DNA of 64,000 bases from Siderastrea radians (Eukaryota; Cnidaria; Anthozoa; Scleractinia; Rhizangiidae). The stretch's first letter is position 1. Every line of letters starts with the position of its first letter. Below the pieces are notes generated by a model. It worked only from the letters and a program-made list of their open reading frames with translations, had not been told where the DNA came from and searched no databases. The stretch spans positions 7,701,951 to 7,765,950 of the forward strand of contig OZ024897.1 of the NCBI GenBank assembly GCA_964017195.1, given 5' to 3'. The translations under genes were made by a program, and so were the position numbers. Below, one piece after another: positions 60,901-64,000 of the stretch.

Positions 60901-62176
60901 ATCGCGGGTAAGAATGGAAATAAAATGGTAATGGAAATTGCACTGCAAAACTGCAAAATAAAATGGTTTTACTTAACCCACAAAACAATATCCAACAGCT
61001 ACCATCTAATAGTAGATATGTATACTTTTTTTGCCCGTCATTAACTAGTGTGTATGGGATTACATGTAGAATGTAATAGAGATAAACTGTTTATTTATTT
61101 TGTGTTATAAGTAAAATCATTCTGATTAATGATTTGAAAAAAATTACATCATAATGATAAACAATATTTCAGCTGGAAGCCCACTAGCATTAGTCATGTT
61201 AGTGGTGTTCCTCTGCGAAATAGATCTCATATTTGATCACTCAAATATTTTTTCAGCCCTGAGCTAACTTAGATGGCCTGGGTTCGATTCTCAGACTCAG
61301 TGTCATATATATGTGGGTTGTGTTTGTTGTTGGTTCTCATCCTTGCTATGAGAGGTTTTCCTCCGGGTACTCCAGTTTTCCCCTCTCCTCAAAAACCAAC
61401 ATTTCCAAATTCCAATTTGATCTGGATTTCAGTCTCCCCAATTAGCAGTGCACTTGTGCACGGCTAGAAGATTGGGGCTATAATTAAGTTGTTTAAAGTA
61501 AATTACAAACTGTGAACACTTTTGGAATAAAAAATACAGAATAACTTATAAAAATCTGATAATAAGCCATCAATATTATTTAAACTCAAGACAACAAACT
61601 TTCATATGGCAAAATGTGGCCTTGTGTAAAACAAAGACTGTACCTTAAGACTAAAACCAGACCTAACTAATATTCTTTTCAATAAGCACTCAAAACATAT
61701 ATCTGTTTAGCCCTTTAAGCCCTATCAGTGATGGAATTGAAATTTCTCTTTACATCATCACTACTTGTTCAAACATTCAAGTGATGAGAATAAAGGAAAT
61801 GATCACCAAGGATAACATGTCTTGATATTTAGCCAAATTCGCCTTTCTAGTTCCATAAGAAATGCTTAGAGAACAGTAAGGAGAATATGCATTTTCATAT
61901 CAGGGCTTAAAGGGTTAGCAGTAGGCACTTTTGATTTTTTCTTTTAAGTTTTAGTCTACCCAAACCCAAACCCAAACAAGGCAAAACATCACTGAGCTAA
62001 ATTTATAGATGGGACTTGAAAGCGCGCACAGGCCGACGAGACAAAACCCGGGGACAAAACAAAGACAGAATCCTACTTACCAGAGAGAAAAATAGATTTA
62101 AAAAGAGTTTCCATTTCAGTGGAGTTGTTCCAGGTGGATAAAATATCCTTCTCACGCGAGACTTTAAGAAATCCAT
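36540..62176 (-). CDS. Major facilitator superfamily transporter (TetA/ZIFL-like), 15 exons
   Basis: Exons 5' to 3': 62176-62081, 60950-60894, 60240-60213, 57433-57379, 56483-56332, 55168-55113, 54738-54672, 53883-53772, 51914-51636, 50179-50073, 49136-49045, 47635-47609, 46557-46484, 46135-45974, 36750-36540. All are GT-AG and in phase: 524 residues. It is a twelve-helix-type membrane carrier. TM1 (AISITILFPFLPAM) is followed by a short loop. The MFS motif A lies between TM2 and TM3 as WGWLADKVGRRPVILL (82-97), with TRFFVGLANG after it. AWNMGLIVGPAVGG matches the TM5 antiporter-like motif C (G-x8-G-x3-GP-x2-G). A 93-residue acidic, Ser-rich central loop (exon 9) separates the halves and ends in a six-cysteine run. 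The C-terminus has ALPEGLNRRR. Closest recalled families are bacterial TetA and plant/fungal ZIFL carriers; the substrate is unknown. Start: the only in-frame ATG (MDFLKSRVRR). Confidence 0.88.
36845..37035 (+). repeat. tRNA-derived SINE, family 2
   Basis: GGGGGCACAGTGGTGTAATGG then TTAGCATGTTGG forms an A-box-like head; TTGTATTGTTTCCTTAGACAA and CCGGGGTAACCCTGCAGTGC follow, as in 21914-22150 and 63360-63480. It abuts the downstream MITE at 37061. Confidence 0.65.
37061..37232. mobile_element. Short MITE (TTCCAGAAAATATC ends), copy 2
   Basis: TAGTTCTAGAAAAAATCCAT at the left and ATGATATTTTCTGGAACTA at the right, with inner CCCACCCCATG / CCATTGGGGGAG arms; 172 bp, about the same size as 35557-35731. 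It lies in the last intron of the transporter gene territory, reading antisense. Confidence 0.6.
37660..38070 (+). repeat. Minisatellite A, about 41-bp unit
   Basis: About ten units of a GGAGACCCATGGTATCTTCT / ACGACCCCAC / TTCCCTTGAAA pattern, alternating with units ending CTGTGTAA. It lies in the 9.2-kb last intron of the transporter. Because the unit is not a multiple of three, open frames across it are artefacts. Confidence 0.9.
38278..38652. mobile_element. TIR element (ACCGTAATTCCT end), about 375 bp
   Basis: ACCGTAATTCCTCTATTAAG at the left pairs with CTTAAAAAAGGATTTACGGT at the right. The interior has mirrored GGGGGGGCTTATTTATTTA / GGGGGGCTTAATAAATT segments. No coding capacity. Confidence 0.65.
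39851..39996. mobile_element. TAGCCTG foldback-type element with (AAAT)n core
   Basis: TAGCCTGCAGAACAGGC at the left and GCCTGTTCCGCAGGCTA at the right are near-perfect inverse ends. The interior carries an (AAAT)n microsatellite at about 39930-39977. The ends resemble those of 41284-41469 (TAGCCTGTTCCAGG), so both may belong to one superfamily. Confidence 0.7.
40542..41710. mobile_element. TIR element of about 1.17 kb with an internal third end-copy
   Basis: The left end (GTGAACACAGGGCGCAAGAG, GACCGTAATGCTGGCTAAAT, ATGCTATCTAGTTACGCGTC; 40542-40690) recurs inverted at 41560-41710 and once more in direct orientation at about 40875-41010. No transposase frame. A separate foldback element is nested in it at 41284-41469. 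Confidence 0.75.
41284..41469. mobile_element. 186-bp foldback element with perfect 9-bp target duplication, nested
   Basis: A near-perfect palindrome: TAGCCTGTTCCAGGCGTTCA, GATAGTGGAGCGC, CTTTCGC-type blocks and GAGGGGAGGCTGG, mirrored to end TGAACGCCTGGAACAGGCTA. It is flanked on both sides by TTTCGTCCC (41275-41283 and 41470-41478). This proves insertion into the larger 40542-41710 element. Confidence 0.9.
41775..41905 (+). repeat. Short degenerate tandem repeat, about 26-bp unit
   Basis: Successive variants of GTGGAACGATCTAACTATCT (with GAATTGACTATTTTGT, GAACTGACTATACTGT and so on), four to six units, each containing the word GGAAC. Confidence 0.75.
42858..42985 (+). repeat. Two-copy direct repeat, about 62 bp
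   Basis: CTTTTTCCAGTTTGAATTTC then GAAACAAGTCTTTT and CAATTACTTT-TAATTGCAGC occur twice in tandem, with a few differences. Confidence 0.85.
43420..44115 (-). pseudogene. Penelope-like element reverse transcriptase fragment
   Basis: On the minus strand, frame-shifted pieces read TLTKIHKPTPVGRPIVAGND, LSAFVDSILQSIA, SHLKDTTDFVNFID, then IHGTAMGTKMAVAFANIFMS and LEWKRYIDD, in the order of a Penelope-like RT. TxMGTxMA and the YIDD catalytic box are diagnostic of the finger-palm region. At least two frameshifts lie near 43790, and the protein is lost right after YIDD. There is no GIY-YIG endonuclease. It is a dead fragment lying sense within the last intron of the transporter gene. Confidence 0.75.
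44133..44515. mobile_element. Inverted-repeat element with a second, inner foldback
   Basis: Arms at 44133-44208 and 44440-44515 (TTAAGTGAATTCAACAACAA, GCCATGCTAAGCTACACAAA, CGAGTACTTGCC) are near-perfect inverses. Inside, next to the left arm, 44211-44299 is another inverted pair (CGGATAGGGAAAAACTGG / CCAGTTTTTTCCTATCCG). Nested or composite MITE. Confidence 0.85.
45172..45760 (+). repeat. Minisatellite B, 40-bp unit
   Basis: About fourteen units of GAGACCCATGTTCTCTCATA / TATCCCCCCACCCAGCTTGA. Some units read GACCCATGGTCTCTTGTATA, like minisatellite A. It lies in the transporter's last intron, about 0.2 kb from the exon at 45974-46135. Confidence 0.95.
45828..45892. repeat. 65-bp near-perfect palindrome
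   Basis: CCTTAGAGCACATTGGCAAT, GACTGGAACACT / AGTGTTCCAGTC, ATTGCCATTGTGCTCTTAGG: about 31-bp arms with almost no loop. It stands between minisatellite B and the upstream transporter exon. Confidence 0.9.
48357..48552. repeat. Inverted repeat, about 45-bp arms
   Basis: GAAACACAAAAATTGGATTTATCAACTGAATT...AAGGTAAA at the left and TTTACCTTATCAATTCAGTT, GATAAATC, AATTTTTGTGTTTC at the right. The middle (CTGAGAAAGGGCTAATGCAG in reverse) resembles text often found beside Penelope-type RTs; that link is a weak inference. Confidence 0.65.
48615..49000. mobile_element. TIR element, about 385 bp (transporter intron)
   Basis: AAAGGCTCGTTTATATGCTA then CCAATTCATCGGCCCGGCAG at the left. At the right, the inverse TAGCACAAAAACCAGCCTTT is preceded by the inverse of a similar CCAATTCATC...CAACAGTATC block. 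Arms are diverged, so the element is old. Confidence 0.55.
51565..51608. repeat. 44-bp palindrome near splice donor
   Basis: TTAAACCCTTCTTATGGACAAT and its inverse ATTGTCCATAAGAAGGGTTTAA-type arm meet with almost no loop; TTAA lies at each edge. It sits about 28 bp downstream (in gene sense) of the donor of the exon ending at 51636. Confidence 0.8.
53036..53550. mobile_element. TIR element, about 515 bp, arms of about 110 bp
   Basis: Left arm: AGTATGATAAAATCCAGCAT, CACCTAGTTTCAAGCGTGTA, CCAATGAATTCAGCTCGTCAA then GTTGGCTACTTC. It is mirrored at 53425-53546 (GAAGTAGCCAACTTGACGAG, AAATTCATTGGATTTCGTCG, GAAACTAGGTGA, ATGCTGGATTTTATCATACT). No transposase. Lies in the transporter intron between 51914 and 53772. 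Confidence 0.85.
58195..58335 (+). repeat. tRNA-derived SINE, family 1 (copy d)
   Basis: CCAGTAGCTCATTGGTTAAA then CCCGACTGGTGTACGGAAGGT, CATGGGTTCTATTCCCC and GGGGACTCAGATTT; same core as the copies at 21117-21690. The SINE tail motif CATGTTGAATATTCCATCTT precedes it at 58110 and follows at 58345, so two units lie in tandem. Confidence 0.75.
59000..59658 (+). pseudogene. Possible decayed protein-coding fragment (BTB-like segment?)
   Basis: Unassigned. In one frame 59200-59388 reads ERIFISTEDFLKLVATAKHL then HVQLLNVKC, which recalls the C-terminal helices of a BTB/POZ domain (xISxENxLxLLxTAxxLQVxxLxxxC). 59416-59658 continues with LRRLKLEERDLLFLVKTFLQ and ends FDEHLQFVNIS. Stops and frame changes separate the pieces and no splice sites join them convincingly. 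It is antisense to the transporter, in its third intron. Could equally be chance. Confidence 0.25.
61707..61918. mobile_element. CCCTTTAAGCCC MITE, copy 3 (TTAG target)
   Basis: TTAGCCCTTTAAGCCC at the left and GGGCTTAAAGGGTTAG at the right, 212 bp. Because TTAG stands in the same orientation at both edges, it shows a true 4-bp target duplication for this family. It lies in the first intron of the transporter. Confidence 0.85.
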
Positions 62177-64000
62177 CGCCAGCAGAGATCTTTCCTTCCC
62201 CTCAGACAAGTGAAGTAAATTGCTTTGGAGAGTGGCTTTGACATCTTTTGTAATCGTTACGTCAAGCGACCTTGCTCATCTGATGTCGTTACCAGGGCAC
62301 GCCGGGGCCAATGGACATGACTCGGCATCTTTCACCCTCCCCTAGTGAGGCGGTTTTGTCCAATCGCAGAAAAACGCACCTTTTCAGCCAAAAAACTGAG
62401 CCTGGTTCAAGCTGTGATATAAGCAAAAGCTCAGCTGCAAGAATAAGCACATAGCGAGATACGCACGAACTCAGCTGCCGAGTGTCATTTCGCGATTTTA
62501 TGAAACAATCGTAAAACTTGGTTTCCTCTCATGCTATAAGCACAGGCACAGGAAAAATTCAGCAAGAACCAGCGCCTGCGTGAGATGAGCAAAGGAAAAG
62601 AAACTTTAACCCGTTTTTTGTGCTGGTGTCTTATATTTCTGTGGTGCTTATACGTTTTTCTTCATCTTGTGGAGGCGTGTTTTAATTAAAAAAGCGCATC
62701 GGACTTTCCTGCGACCGTTCGGTCGGAAGATCTCGGTGTCGGTAGTTTCTGGGGTGGAAGGCAAAAAGGGTTTGCCGGGATCTTCTGATGGAACTTATTT
62801 TAACCTTTATTACATATAAAATACTCCTTGCAGTCAGTCTGGAAAGGGAAAATAAAATGATTGATTTATTGATTGTTTATAACAATATAAATCTAGACCA
62901 CCTTCTGTCGACGGGCGCACGTGAAGTCTGGAGGTAAAGTTCCATGACAAAGCATCCTAAAGCTATGCCCCTTTAATGGTCACATGTCTATGACTTAGCT
63001 GCTCAGTTATGTAGCTGTTAGTCACAAGATTTCCAATAGCCATATCAGGTACCTACTAATTTAAGTACCTTCGGATAATCAATGAGGCATGGCAAGCTGT
63101 AACTCTGCAAATATCCTTAAATACGAACATCATTAGCCTTTGCTTTCTACACCAGTAATCAGTTTTACTTTTTTTTGCGCTCACACCCACGTTCGCGGGC
63201 AGTCTTGTTGTTGTTCTATAATTTGTATTAGGACCTGTAATCTTTTGAATACTTTTCAACATTTCATTTCGCTACATTGCAAATCAGTATACTATTAATT
63301 ATCTTTTATGTAATAGGGTCTATGTGCACATGTGTGATGGTTTACTGAAGTCCTCAGTTAAGAAACTTTGCTCCACATTGTCTCTCTCTAACCAGGTGTA
63401 TAAATGGGTACCGGCGACATACGGCTGGGGATAACCTTGTGATGGACTAGCATCCCATCCAGGGGGGAATAGCACTGGGGCACCCAACGAGAAAATTTTA
63501 GCAAAATACTTGTAATTTCATTTTCTGCTTTCTTGGATTGTTTCAGAGCTTCTTAAAGGCGTATTTGTGTAAGCCAATACAGATTGATCTGTTCGGCGTT
63601 TCTAGCTAAAAATTTAGGCCACAGAAAATTTCAGGAAAAAGAATCCTAGACGTCAAATTTCTAAGCAGCTGATGGCTCCCCGAAAATGCTAGCTGACCTT
63701 ATTTTGCACTCTAAAGGACATATTTTTCCCTCCGAAAACAATAGGAACTAATAAGTCCTCTTGTCTACGAAAGTCCAACGTGATGTTTCGCCAAAGAAAT
63801 CTTTAGCTTTCACTGGAATTAAGTCCGAAAATCTCAGGTGATCTTAGGCCTTCCGAACAGATATTCCCCGCAACGAACCGTTGGGCGCCCCTGATAGCAA
63901 TACTCCCAGTTGCTTCATGCTACAGAAACCGGGATAAGCTCCGGCTGTGTGGGCTACACTAGACTGCGAGCAGTCTCTCTTTTGCTCTAAAATCCGTGCT
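62177..64000. other. Upstream flank of the transporter, no gene seen
   Basis: 62177-62330 is GC-richer and is the likely transporter promoter and 5' UTR, but no motif stands out. 63360-63480 carries the TAACCAGGTGTATAAATGGG and GGGGATAACCTTGTGATGGA landmarks of SINE family 2. The remainder shows only short frames without domains. Confidence 0.45.

Overview
This is a stretch of eukaryotic, metazoan nuclear DNA. The genes have many short exons, GT-AG introns and divergent or convergent neighbours, and they sit in a sea of foldback/TIR transposons, tRNA-derived SINEs, non-LTR and Penelope-like retroelement remains, mini- and microsatellites. The proteins are animal-like (DRG1, RanBP1). The repeat style (GC-rich palindromic foldbacks, CR1/jockey-like and Penelope-like fragments) suggests an anthozoan cnidarian such as a stony coral; that assignment is inference.

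Layout. 1-8.8 kb: a large 53-bp satellite array, with a tandem duplication of about 2.96 kb inside it that also copies a non-satellite insert carrying a long hairpin. 8.8-10.7 kb: a TIR transposon with a perfect 9-bp target duplication, holding a pentanucleotide microsatellite. 10.7-17.7 kb: a decayed jockey/CR1-type LINE interrupted by a TTAA-flanked element, then decayed tandem copies of an unclassified repeat. 17.9-26.0 kb, plus strand: DRG1, a translation-factor-class GTPase; ten coding exons plus a 3' UTR exon, complete, 365 codons before the stop, with introns packed with foldbacks and SINEs. 28.9-32.2 kb, minus strand: RanBP1, five coding exons, 227 residues, tail-to-tail with DRG1. 32.9-33.6 kb: 3' end of a second LINE with poly(A). 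36.5-62.2 kb, minus strand: a 15-exon major facilitator superfamily transporter of 524 residues, TetA/ZIFL-like, with a last intron of about 9.2 kb that is a transposon and minisatellite graveyard (Penelope-like RT, nested foldbacks, two related 40-41-bp minisatellites). 62.2-64.0 kb: upstream of the transporter, no gene seen.

The three genes are housekeeping or transport genes with no evident common pathway. DRG1 and RanBP1 both carry E2F-like GGCGGGAA/CCCGCGC motifs near their starts. No bacterial-type system, CRISPR array or intact autonomous transposon was seen. The most striking structures are the nearly perfect 122-bp inverted repeat inside the last DRG1 intron, the 9-bp-TSD element with its expanded pentamer, the pair of related minisatellites in the transporter intron, and the layered satellite.
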